The position numbers and the translations under genes are program-made. Source: an uncultured Rhodobacterales bacterium (GTDB lineage Bacteria > Pseudomonadota > Alphaproteobacteria > Rhodobacterales > Rhodobacteraceae). Taken from it: a DNA stretch of 5,052 nucleotides. Every line of letters begins with the position of its first letter. The first letter of the stretch is position 1. Where the stretch lies: assembly GCA_937901055.1 (NCBI GenBank), contig CALCGO010000376.1, forward strand, positions 1 through 5,052, given 5' to 3'. The notes beneath the pieces were generated by a model that saw only the letters and a list, made by a program, of their open reading frames with translations, did no database searches and was not told the origin of the DNA. Shown piece by piece: positions 1-5,052 of this stretch.

Positions 1-1265
1 ACGATACTGTCGACAACGGCCCGCACGATCACGCCGCGATCTACCAGTTCGGCCGCCAGTCGTGCGCCGATTTTACCCGGTGTCGCAAAGCCGCCAGAGG
101 TTTTATCCGGTGACATTTCAAGTGCGCCCATCAGGCCAAGGCAGCGATATTCGCCAACCAGCGGGTGTTCTGCCAATCGTGCCAGATGCGCCTCGAAATG
201 TGGGGCTAGGCCTTTTACATGGCCCACAATGTTACGCCGTTGGTAAATCTCCAAGGCTTTTGCGCCAACCGCGCAGCCCATTGGGTGGCCGCCGTAGGTG
301 AAGCCGTGACCAAAAGTACCAAGCTTGCCGGAGTTTGTTTCGATCACATCGGCCATGTCCTGATTGATTGCCACCGCCGAAAGGGGCGCGAAGCCCGCTG
401 TTAGCTGTTTGGCCATCGACATAGACGTAGGTTTCATGCCCAAGGTTTGGGAGCCGAACCATTCGCCTGTACGGCCAAAACCGCAGATCACTTCGTCAGC
501 AATAAGAAGGATGTCGTACTTCTCTAATATTGGGCCGATCGCTTCGAAGTAGCCTTGCGGTGGGACGAGTACGCCGCCAGCGCCCATCACAGGTTCGGCG
601 ATGAAGGCGGCAACGGTTTCAGGCCCCTCCATTATGATTTGCGCTTCAAGGGCGGCGGCGAGGCGGTTGGAAAACTCCAGTTCGCTTTCGCCCGCTTCGG
701 CTTCTTTCCAGTGATGCGGGGTAGCTGCGTGCAAGAACCGATCGACCGGTAGATCGAAATCCATGTGGTTAAAGGGCAGGCCCGTCATCGAGGCGGACAC
801 GATTGTCACCCCGTGGTAGCCTTTTTTTCGGCTAATGATTTTCTTCTTCTCGGGGCGCCCCAAGGCGTTGTTGTAATACCAGATCATCTTGATCTGGGTT
901 TCATTCGCTTCGGACCCTGACGATTGATAGAACACGCGCGCCATGCCCGGCGCCAATTCCTTGATTTTCTCGGCCAGTTCGACAGCAGGTTCGTGCGATT
1001 TGTTGCCGAACAGGTGGTAATACGGCAGCTTGGCCATCTGTTCTTGCGCAGCCTCGACCAATTCGGCATCGCTGAACCCAAGGCCGGCACACCATAGACC
1101 GGCCATGGCTTCGATATACGGGCGACCTGAGTCGTCAAACACGCGTACGCCTTCGCCACGTGTAATAATTTGCAAGCCGGATTCGCGCAACGCCGGAGAG
1201 TTGGCATAAGGGTGCAGCAGAGCTTCGAGATCGCGGGTATGGGAGTTTGGAAGGGGGGTAGTCAT
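1..1265 (-). CDS. PLP-dependent class III aminotransferase (omega-transaminase-like), partial at C-terminus
   Basis: The minus frame stays open from the ATG at 1265 to the window edge, giving 421 complete codons; roughly 40 C-terminal residues are probably missing, as the family is usually about 450-465 long. Class III (fold type I) landmarks are all visible: SGSEAN at 116-121 for the cofactor phosphate, Tyr150-His151-Gly152 for stacking on the PLP ring, Asp257 in ADEVICGFGRTG for the pyridine nitrogen, Lys286 in MAKQLTAG for the Schiff base, and Thr323 in FTYGGHP. Arg415 lies where omega-transaminases such as the Chromobacterium violaceum enzyme carry the mobile arginine that binds the substrate carboxylate. 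Such enzymes move an amino group from an amine or amino acid to pyruvate or another keto acid in the cytoplasm. The PYYHLF stretch at 81-86 recalls putrescine/omega-amine:pyruvate transaminases, but the substrate cannot be read from sequence. The start is supported by GAGG seven bases upstream. The gene is divergent from the nucleotidase. Confidence 0.93.
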   Translation of the reverse strand, partial: MTTPLPNSHTRDLEALLHPYANSPALRESGLQIITRGEGVRVFDDSGRPYIEAMAGLWCAGLGFSDAELVEAAQEQMAKLPYYHLFGNKSHEPAVELAEKIKELAPGMARVFYQSSGSEANETQIKMIWYYNNALGRPEKKKIISRKKGYHGVTIVSASMTGLPFNHMDFDLPVDRFLHAATPHHWKEAEAGESELEFSNRLAAALEAQIIMEGPETVAAFIAEPVMGAGGVLVPPQGYFEAIGPILEKYDILLIADEVICGFGRTGEWFGSQTLGMKPTSMSMAKQLTAGFAPLSAVAINQDMADVIETNSGKLGTFGHGFTYGGHPMGCAVGAKALEIYQRRNIVGHVKGLAPHFEAHLARLAEHPLVGEYRCLGLMGALEMSPDKTSGGFATPGKIGARLAAELVDRGVIVRAVVDSI

Positions 1266-1272
1266 CAGGTAG

Positions 1273-1276
1273 CCTC
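1273..1276 (-). promoter_or_regulatory. Ribosome binding site of the aminotransferase
   Basis: GAGG on the minus strand lies seven bases before the ATG at 1265. It is the only good Shine-Dalgarno match near the start of the frame and supports that start. Confidence 0.6.
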
Positions 1277-1295
1277 GACAGTTGAATTTTCGATG

Positions 1296-1324
1296 ACCCT
1301 AGAATTGCTTCGCCAACGCGTCAA
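1296..1324 (-). promoter_or_regulatory. Candidate sigma-70 promoter of the aminotransferase
   Basis: On the minus strand a TTGACG -35 box (1324-1319, five of six matches) is followed after 17 bases by TAGGGT (1301-1296), a poor -10 box. The -35 is convincing and the -10 is not. Transcription would start near 1290, about 25 bases before the start codon. This is a prediction from hexamers only. Confidence 0.35.
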
Positions 1325-1332
1325 ATAGATTG

Positions 1333-1370
1333 CGTTGATGCGATGCATTTATTTCGTTGATATATCGCAT
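1333..1370. repeat. Tandem 16-bp imperfect direct repeats between divergent promoters (possible operator)
   Basis: CGTTGATGCGATGCAT (1333-1348) and CGTTGATATATCGCAT (1355-1370) share CGTTGAT and GCAT around a five-base variable core. They are offset by exactly 22 bp, about two helical turns, so bound dimers would sit on the same DNA face. An overlapping inverted repeat, GATGCGAT (1337-1344) and ATCGCATC (1364-1371), has 8-bp perfect arms. The block lies upstream of the -35 candidates for both divergent genes, a classic place for a shared regulator. TTGAT is also the half-site bound by FNR-type proteins, but the second half does not match ATCAA, so the binder is unknown. Confidence 0.45.
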
Positions 1371-1376
1371 CCGTAT

Positions 1377-1405
1377 TTGCACGACTCGCTAACATGCTGT
1401 TTACT
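1377..1405 (+). promoter_or_regulatory. Candidate promoter of the 5'-nucleotidase
   Basis: TTGCAC (1377-1382) and TTTACT (1400-1405) are separated by 17 bases and lie just downstream of the tandem repeats. The match is moderate (three and four of six), so an activator acting at the repeats would fit. Hexamer inspection only. Confidence 0.3.
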
Positions 1406-1424
1406 TGCGTCCATATTTCAAATC

Positions 1425-1429
1425 GGAGG
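1425..1429 (+). promoter_or_regulatory. Ribosome binding site fixing the nucleotidase start
   Basis: GGAGG five bases before the ATG at 1435 is a near-ideal Shine-Dalgarno sequence. It decides against the in-frame TTG at 1405, which would put ten polar residues before the signal peptide. Confidence 0.85.
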
Positions 1430-1434
1430 GAATC

Positions 1435-1500
1435 ATGAAAATATCACGCATACTTATGGCCGCATCGGCGTTGGCAATGTCTGCCACCGGCGCTTTGGCT
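1435..1500 (+). other. Sec signal peptide coding segment of the nucleotidase
   Basis: The first 22 codons encode a short basic start (Lys2, Arg5), a hydrophobic Ala/Leu/Met core and an Ala-Leu-Ala cleavage site before Asp23. No twin-arginine motif and no lipobox cysteine are present, so a soluble periplasmic product is expected. Confidence 0.85.
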
Positions 1501-3015
1501 GACTTTAATCTTACAGTTCTACATACAAACGACTTTCACGCCCGTTTCGAGCCGATCAGCAAGTACGACTCAGGTTGTTCTTCTGAAGACAATACCGAGG
1601 GTAAATGCTTCGGCGGTTCCGCCCGTTTGGTAACGGCTGTTGCCGATGCACGTGCCCGCGCCGAGAATTCGATCCTTGTTGACGGTGGTGACCAATTCCA
1701 GGGAACGCTGTTCTATACTTACTATAAAGGTAAGCTGGCAGCGGAAATGATGAACAAGATGGGCTACGACGCGATGACCGTGGGCAACCACGAATTCGAT
1801 GACGGCCCCGAAGTTCTTCGCGGGTTCATGGATGCACTGGATTTCCCCGTGCTGATGTCCAATGCTGATTTCTCGGCCGAGCCTTTGTTGGCTGGCAAAT
1901 TGCAGAAATCGACTGTGATTAGTGTGAACGGCACGTTGGTTGGTCTTATCGGCCTGACACCACAAGACACAGACGAGCTGGCAAGCCCTGGCAAAAATGT
2001 AAACTTCACCGACCCATCCGATGCTGTTCAGCATCAGGTTGACGCGCTGACAGGTGCGGGCGTTGGTATTATCGTTGTTCTGTCCCACTCCGGTTACAAT
2101 GTTGACCAAGAAGTTGCGGCCAACACAACGGGCGTCGATATCATCGTTGGTGGTCACTCCAACACGTATCTGTCCAACACATCTGATCGTGCGGCTGGTG
2201 CATACCCGACGATGGTCGGTGACACAGCGATTGTTCAGGCTTATGCCTACGGTAAGTTCCTTGGCGAACTTAACGCAACATTCGATGACGCAGGTAACCT
2301 GATTTCCGCAGCCGGCGAACCGCTGGTGATGGATGGAACTGTTGTCGAAGATGCGGGCACTGTCGACCGTATAGCGCAAGCTGCTGAACCGCTTGACGAA
2401 ATTCGCAACAGAGTTGTGGCGTCCACCACTGCGGCTATCGATGGTGACCGTGGAAGCTGTCGCGCTGTTGAATGTCAGATGGGTAACCTTGTAGCCGACG
2501 CGATGGTTGATCGTGTTGCTGACCAAGGTGTAACGATTGCCATTCAAAACGGTGGTGGTGTTCGTGCCAGCATTGATGCGGGCGAAGTTACTATGGGCGA
2601 AGTCTTGACGGTTCTACCGTTTCAGAACTCGTTGGCGACAATGCAGTTGACGGGTGCAGGCGTTATCGCAGCACTTGAAAACGGTGTTAGCCAAGCTGAG
2701 GACGGCGCTGGTCGTTTCCCTCAGGTTTCCGGTGTTCGTTTCACTTGGGACGCGTCCATTGCAGCAGGTGAAGGCCGTGTGGTCGAAGTGCTTGTACGTG
2801 ATGGCGACAACTGGGTGCCGATCGACCCTGCAGGTGTGTACGGTGTTGTAACCAACAACTACATGCGTTCAGGTGGTGATGGTTATAAAATCTTCGCAGC
2901 CGAAGGCATGAACGCCTACGACTATGGCCCAGGCCTTGAAGATGTTGTTGCCGACTATATGGCAGCTGGTGGAGCGTATACGCCTTACACAGACGGGCGT
3001 ATTTCCCAGAAATAA
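1435..3015 (+). CDS. Periplasmic 5'-nucleotidase / metallophosphatase (UshA/CD73 family)
   Basis: This 526-residue protein should hydrolyse nucleoside 5'-monophosphates, and perhaps related nucleotides, to nucleoside and phosphate in the periplasm. Residues 1-22 form a Sec signal peptide (Lys/Arg start, Ala-rich core, ALA at 20-22 before DF). The N-terminal calcineurin-like domain has two-metal ligands in HTNDFH (Asp33, His35), GGDQFQG (Asp86), GNHEFD (Asn118, His119), LSHSG (His218) and GGHSN (His241). The C-terminal domain (about 340-526) has the substrate residues known from human CD73: Arg343, Asn372 and Arg377 in QNGGGVR, Phe396 and Tyr476 as the likely base-stacking pair, and Asp482 in GGDGY. 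Cysteine pairs 48/58 and 342/347 match conserved cysteines of CD73, of which I recall 342/347 as a disulfide there. Length is normal for the family and a terminator follows. Leu TTA/CTA and Ser TCA are avoided across most of the gene, suggesting good expression. The exact substrate range is inferred. Confidence 0.94.
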   Translation: MKISRILMAASALAMSATGALADFNLTVLHTNDFHARFEPISKYDSGCSSEDNTEGKCFGGSARLVTAVADARARAENSILVDGGDQFQGTLFYTYYKGKLAAEMMNKMGYDAMTVGNHEFDDGPEVLRGFMDALDFPVLMSNADFSAEPLLAGKLQKSTVISVNGTLVGLIGLTPQDTDELASPGKNVNFTDPSDAVQHQVDALTGAGVGIIVVLSHSGYNVDQEVAANTTGVDIIVGGHSNTYLSNTSDRAAGAYPTMVGDTAIVQAYAYGKFLGELNATFDDAGNLISAAGEPLVMDGTVVEDAGTVDRIAQAAEPLDEIRNRVVASTTAAIDGDRGSCRAVECQMGNLVADAMVDRVADQGVTIAIQNGGGVRASIDAGEVTMGEVLTVLPFQNSLATMQLTGAGVIAALENGVSQAEDGAGRFPQVSGVRFTWDASIAAGEGRVVEVLVRDGDNWVPIDPAGVYGVVTNNYMRSGGDGYKIFAAEGMNAYDYGPGLEDVVADYMAAGGAYTPYTDGRISQK

Positions 3016-3036
3016 GGGAATCATTACCCAAATTAG

Positions 3037-3067
3037 AAAGGCGCGGAGAAACAACTTCGCGCCTTTT
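3037..3067 (+). terminator. Intrinsic terminator of the nucleotidase
   Basis: AAAGGCGCG (3037-3045) pairs with CGCGCCTTT (3058-3066). The stem extends inward by G-U, A-U and G-C to 12 pairs with a six-base loop (3049-3054). The four Ts at 3064-3067 and a second T run after GCA complete a typical Rho-independent terminator, 21 bases past the stop codon. Confidence 0.85.
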
Positions 3068-3112
3068 GCATTTTGCGAATTACGCGTTCTGGTTTATTAA
3101 ATTTTTACCCTT

Positions 3113-3121
3113 TGGTATAAT
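3113..3121 (+). promoter_or_regulatory. Extended -10 promoter element TGGTATAAT
   Basis: A perfect TATAAT with the upstream TG of an extended -10 element. No good -35 is present at 16-18 bases, as is usual for extended -10 promoters. Transcription would start near 3128 and yield a leader of about 360 bases before the Crp/Fnr start, or a separate small RNA. Confidence 0.4.
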
Positions 3122-3177
3122 ATTCGCGATATTGTATGTGATTGCGCAATAAATAATATGAATTGTCGGCTAACCGA

Positions 3178-3194
3178 CCTAGAATCATTCTAGG
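3178..3194. promoter_or_regulatory. 17-bp perfect palindrome, candidate Irr/ICE-type operator
   Basis: CCTAGAAT and ATTCTAGG flank a single central C. The core TAGAA-N3-TTCTA equals the centre of the iron control element bound by Irr in alphaproteobacteria, which I recall as TTTAGAA-N3-TTCTAAA; the outer bases here are CC/GG instead of TT/AA. The 11-mer TAGAATCATTC recurs at 3339-3349. The identity of the binding protein is an inference, while the palindrome itself is certain. Confidence 0.4.
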
Positions 3195-3307
3195 CTTTAC
3201 TACCTTGGTTACACCTGAAGTGATTGGTGTAGCGAATAGACTGTTACTAGTGAGCGAGTAAATAGTAGCTGATGCGACAAGACGCGGTATATGTCAGCCT
3301 TCCAAGA

Positions 3308-3407
3308 GGCGGCAATATAATTACGCTCTTTAAAGTGTTAGAATCATTCGACGGGGGGTACGGTGTCTATATTGGTTGGGCATTCCCGGTTTCGCCGGCG
3401 GCAATAT
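3308..3407 (+). repeat. Direct repeat pair GGCGGCAATAT
   Basis: Exact 11-bp copies lie at 3308-3318 and 3397-3407, 89 bp apart. Each runs directly into a -10-like sequence (TATAAT at 3316-3321; TATACT at 3408-3413). They may be paired promoter elements or remnants of a local duplication; no wider similarity between the two surroundings is evident by eye. Confidence 0.35.
3339..3349. repeat. Second copy of TAGAATCATTC
   Basis: This is an exact 11-bp repeat of 3180-3190. Here the left arm reads GTTAGAA, closer to an ICE half-site, while the right arm (TTCGACG) is degenerate. It lies about 18 bases downstream of the TATAAT at 3316-3321, where a bound repressor would block that promoter. Confidence 0.35.
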
Positions 3408-3490
3408 TATACTACATGGCGTGTTCAACACCCATTCACTTCAGGAACCAACTGATAGCGATAGACTATGACTAACCGGATAAAAGAATA

Positions 3491-4153
3491 ATGGAAGTTA
3501 GCGACAGATTTCCACAGATGATGAAGGCGGACATTTTATCCGGCCTTCCGAAAAAATTCCGCAAAGAATTCATTGATAGGTGTGCCGTAATTAACTACGA
3601 CAGCCCGACGCACATCCTTGTACAAGGCGAGCACTCGCCGGGGATGTACCTGATCGCCAGCGGCAACGTCGAAATCCTTTATTTGGGTGAAGATGGCCAG
3701 CAAACGTTTTTCGCGCGCGCCGGTGTTGGCGCTATTGTCGGGGAAACCGAAGCGATTACCGAACAGTTATGTGCTGCCACTGCCGAGGCTATGGCAAATA
3801 CGACGTTGTTGTTCTGCTCGAAAAGACTGCTGCTAGAGGCGCTTGAATCTGTCGAGTTCGTCAAGAACCTGATGAAGGTTTTTCATGGGCATTTGTTGCA
3901 GTTGAATTATTTCAAGCTAGTTGACCGGAACTCGCCAGTTGATCACAGGTTATGCGCCTACCTTCTGATGTTCTCGGAACGCAACAGCACGATCTACGAT
4001 TCACAGTCGTATCTGGCGGGGGTTGTCGGCTGTTCGCGCCAAACCATCAACAAAGAGCTGGGCACGTTGCGCGACGCGGGCTTCATTTCGGTTGAAAAGG
4101 GCGTGATCGAAATTCTGGATCGCGAAAATCTGGAAGCTTTTTTGTCAGTTTAG
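3491..4153 (+). CDS. Crp/Fnr-family transcriptional regulator
   Basis: The 220-residue protein has the length and two-domain plan of the Crp/Fnr family: a cyclic-nucleotide-binding-like beta-roll (about 25-115, with GEHSPGMYLIASGNVEIL and the GE turn at 84-85), a long dimerisation helix (about 117-145), and a C-terminal winged helix-turn-helix (about 170-205) with recognition helix SRQTINKEL at 182-190. It would bind DNA as a dimer in the cytoplasm. The N-terminal cysteine cluster of FNR is absent. The arginine-serine pair with which CRP holds cAMP is Ala95-Ala96 here, so neither a [4Fe-4S] cluster nor canonical cAMP binding is expected. Scattered cysteines (31, 94, 109, 155, 181) leave redox or metal sensing open. 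In the recognition helix Arg183 is kept, but Gln184 and Lys188 replace the Glu and Arg of CRP. The Shine-Dalgarno is weak (AAAGA region), so the start is moderately sure; Met10/Met11 are alternatives without better signals. Regulated genes are unknown. Confidence 0.9.
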   Translation: MEVSDRFPQMMKADILSGLPKKFRKEFIDRCAVINYDSPTHILVQGEHSPGMYLIASGNVEILYLGEDGQQTFFARAGVGAIVGETEAITEQLCAATAEAMANTTLLFCSKRLLLEALESVEFVKNLMKVFHGHLLQLNYFKLVDRNSPVDHRLCAYLLMFSERNSTIYDSQSYLAGVVGCSRQTINKELGTLRDAGFISVEKGVIEILDRENLEAFLSV

Positions 4154-4390
4154 GTCATTTTGTGGCGCACTCAAACTTATCCATTTGGATAAGTCAGCAT
4201 CCAAAAATGCCCTGTTTCAGCCCTTCTGCCGCCCCAATTGGTGCATACTAATAGAGTCGTTGGCGGATGCTGGCGCAATTAGTAGCCGAGTAACTAGTGC
4301 GTGTTCGTCAACACCGTGGCGTGTGAGATTGGGTATTTGTTACAATACCATACGCTAACTGGCATCAGGACCCGCCCCTGCGGTCAGTAC
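4154..4390. other. Convergent intergenic gap with hairpins
   Basis: No gene is apparent between the two convergent stop codons. It contains the inverted repeat at 4175-4194, a small hairpin GTGTT/AACAC (4301-4314) and GGTATT/AATACC (4332-4349). None is followed by a clear T run on either strand, so the site of termination for the two genes is not settled. Confidence 0.5.
4175..4194. terminator. Perfect 8-bp inverted repeat behind the Crp/Fnr gene, possible terminator or operator
   Basis: ACTTATCC and GGATAAGT flank ATTT, 21 bases after the Crp/Fnr stop. Its place suits a 3'-end hairpin, but the stem is AT-rich and no U tract follows in either direction. A transcript-end stabiliser or a protein binding site are equally possible. 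Confidence 0.35.
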
Positions 4391-5052
4391 CTACTTGCTG
4401 GCGTAATAGACTGCGCCGATAACCGCTGCAATTATTGCAGCGGTTATTACAGCAAAGGTAATTTTCCAGACAGAATATGGACGTTCGCCTTTTACGCTCC
4501 CGCTTTGGGCGTTCACCACAAAACGAAATGTTTTGCCGCGATATTTATAGGCGGCCAGCCAAACAGGCAGCAGCACATGTTTGAAGGTCACATCTTTGAT
4601 GGTTGTGTCCAGATTTGTGATCCGCTGGCGATCGCCGCCAATATCGAATTTTACGTCGCGCACGATACGGCGGTCCATGATCTCTCGGGCCTCGGTATAG
4701 CCTTCTTCCAGATCGACAGAATAGCCTTCGGCACGAAACCCTGCCAGATATTCGGCGTTATAAGGTTCAAGCGCTGTTAAATCCCACGGCGCCAAGGCAT
4801 CGGTGTACTTCTTTGGCAGGCTTGTAGACCCTAGCACCAGCACATCATCGAAGAACCGCGCCACACGCCCGCTTACAGGCGTCCAGCGTATTTTTTGGAC
4901 CTGTTGCGTGCGGGTTTGCGGTTTGCCATCAACCATCACGCGCACAGTTTTGGTGACATAATAGATCGTGCCGCGTTGCCCAGAATAACGGCTTTTGGTG
5001 TCGGCGTCATACGTCCAATAGGGAACATAAATGCCCTGCATTTTGCGACCGG
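4391..5052 (-). CDS. C-terminal part of a membrane-anchored zinc-ribbon-family protein, partial at N-terminus
   Basis: The frame remains open to the right edge. The first visible Met (5041-5039) is preceded in frame by Gly-Arg-Lys and is probably internal, because the family begins with an N-terminal zinc ribbon that would lie outside the window. Numbering from that Met, the visible 216 residues include GIYVPYWTYDADT (3-15), a charged middle region, the motif KHVLLPVWLAAYKYRGKTFRF (154-174), ERPYSVWKI (186-194) and one strongly hydrophobic segment (about 192-213) ending in YYASK. I recognise this pattern from conserved alphaproteobacterial proteins often labelled, doubtfully, as primosomal protein N'-like or zinc-ribbon proteins. 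No helicase motif is visible here and no enzymatic role can be assigned. A perfect 29-bp palindrome lies within the membrane-helix codons. The gene converges on the Crp/Fnr gene. Confidence 0.8.
   Translation of the reverse strand, partial: GRKMQGIYVPYWTYDADTKSRYSGQRGTIYYVTKTVRVMVDGKPQTRTQQVQKIRWTPVSGRVARFFDDVLVLGSTSLPKKYTDALAPWDLTALEPYNAEYLAGFRAEGYSVDLEEGYTEAREIMDRRIVRDVKFDIGGDRQRITNLDTTIKDVTFKHVLLPVWLAAYKYRGKTFRFVVNAQSGSVKGERPYSVWKITFAVITAAIIAAVIGAVYYASK
4419..4447. repeat. Perfect 29-bp palindrome inside membrane-helix codons
   Basis: Fourteen-base arms, ATAACCGCTGCAAT (4419-4432) and ATTGCAGCGGTTAT (4434-4447), flank a single T. It covers residues 199-208 (ITAAIIAAVI) of the minus-strand gene and ends 25 bases before its stop codon. 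The mRNA could form a strong hairpin there. No T run follows, so it is not a standard terminator. Confidence 0.8.

Larger units (their letters stand above)
3068..3490. other. Long intergenic region upstream of the Crp/Fnr gene, with many regulatory-like signals
   Basis: About 420 bp with no convincing gene, AT-richer than its flanks. It holds a perfect extended -10 box (3113-3121), a second TATAAT (3316-3321), a TATACT (3408-3413), the palindrome ATTGCGCAAT (3141-3150), a small hairpin GTCGG/CCGAC (3165-3178), a 17-bp palindrome (3178-3194), an inverted repeat TACACC/GGTGTA (3210-3231), and two pairs of 11-bp direct repeats. A 67-codon frame (3272-3475) exists but has no ribosome binding site and uses several codons that look rare here (ATA, AGA, AGG, TTA), so I do not call it a gene. 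The region may be a long structured 5' leader of the regulator or may hold a small RNA. Both are inferences. Confidence 0.5.

Noticed and set aside
62..752. Several short plus-strand frames across the aminotransferase
   Set aside because: All lie opposite the clearly conserved minus-strand aminotransferase and show no family features.
1298..1305. CCTAGAAT half of the Irr-like palindrome upstream of the aminotransferase
   Set aside because: Only one arm is present; the opposite arm (CTTCG in place of TTCTA) does not match, so an eight-base coincidence is likely.
1405..1434. Upstream TTG start for the nucleotidase
   Set aside because: The ATG at 1435 has a near-ideal GGAGG five bases upstream and opens directly into a signal peptide, whereas the TTG has neither and would add ten polar residues.
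1570..2547. Long minus-strand open frame opposite the nucleotidase
   Set aside because: It is the exact codon-by-codon complement of a well-supported gene, has an unusual composition rich in Val, Asn, Arg, Cys and His, no ribosome binding site and no recognisable domain.
3141..3150. ATTGCGCAAT as an FNR or NnrR site
   Set aside because: The spacing between TTG and CAA is only two bases, while FNR-type sites need TTGAT-N4-ATCAA and NnrR-type sites a wider gap, so it does not fit.
3272..3475. 67-codon plus-strand frame before the Crp/Fnr gene
   Set aside because: No ribosome binding site, many codons rare in the neighbouring genes (ATA, AGA, AGG, TTA), no recognisable motif, and it overlaps repeats and promoter-like sequences. 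A real small protein cannot be fully excluded.
4301..4780. 159-codon plus-strand frame at the right end
   Set aside because: It lies almost entirely antisense to the conserved C-terminal part of the minus-strand membrane protein, and its own product looks like no known family.

Overview
The window looks like chromosomal DNA from an alphaproteobacterium, most likely of the Rhodobacterales (Roseobacter-like). This rests on recognising protein families and their style (a class III aminotransferase, a periplasmic 5'-nucleotidase, a short Crp/Fnr regulator and a zinc-ribbon-family protein with a C-terminal membrane helix) and on the moderate GC content. It is not based on a database match. There is no insertion sequence, phage gene, tRNA, rRNA or CRISPR array.

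Layout. (1) Positions 1-1265, minus strand: a PLP-dependent class III aminotransferase whose C-terminus runs off the left edge. (2) Positions 1266-1434: a divergent promoter region with two tandem 16-bp repeats, exactly 22 bp apart, that could control both flanking genes. (3) Positions 1435-3015, plus strand: a secreted 526-residue 5'-nucleotidase with every catalytic and nucleoside-binding residue recognisable, followed by a good intrinsic terminator. (4) Positions 3068-3490: about 420 bp without a convincing gene but rich in signals, including a perfect extended -10 box, several inverted repeats, a 17-bp palindrome resembling an Irr/ICE iron-control site, and two pairs of 11-bp direct repeats. 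(5) Positions 3491-4153, plus strand: a Crp/Fnr-family regulator lacking both the iron-sulfur cysteines of FNR and the cAMP-contact arginine of CRP. (6) Positions 4154-4390: a convergent gap with several hairpins. (7) Positions 4391-5052, minus strand: the C-terminal part of a membrane-anchored protein of a zinc-ribbon family, entering from the right edge.

The genes do not form one operon. The aminotransferase and nucleotidase are divergent and may share control. The nucleotidase would release nucleoside and phosphate from nucleotides in the periplasm, and the aminotransferase probably handles amine or amino-acid nitrogen in the cytoplasm. The Crp/Fnr regulator sits behind its own long, structured upstream region. 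The main points for follow-up are that upstream region, the tandem repeats at 1333-1370, and a perfect 29-bp palindrome inside the membrane-helix codons of the last gene. I see no strong sign of a wholly new multi-gene system.
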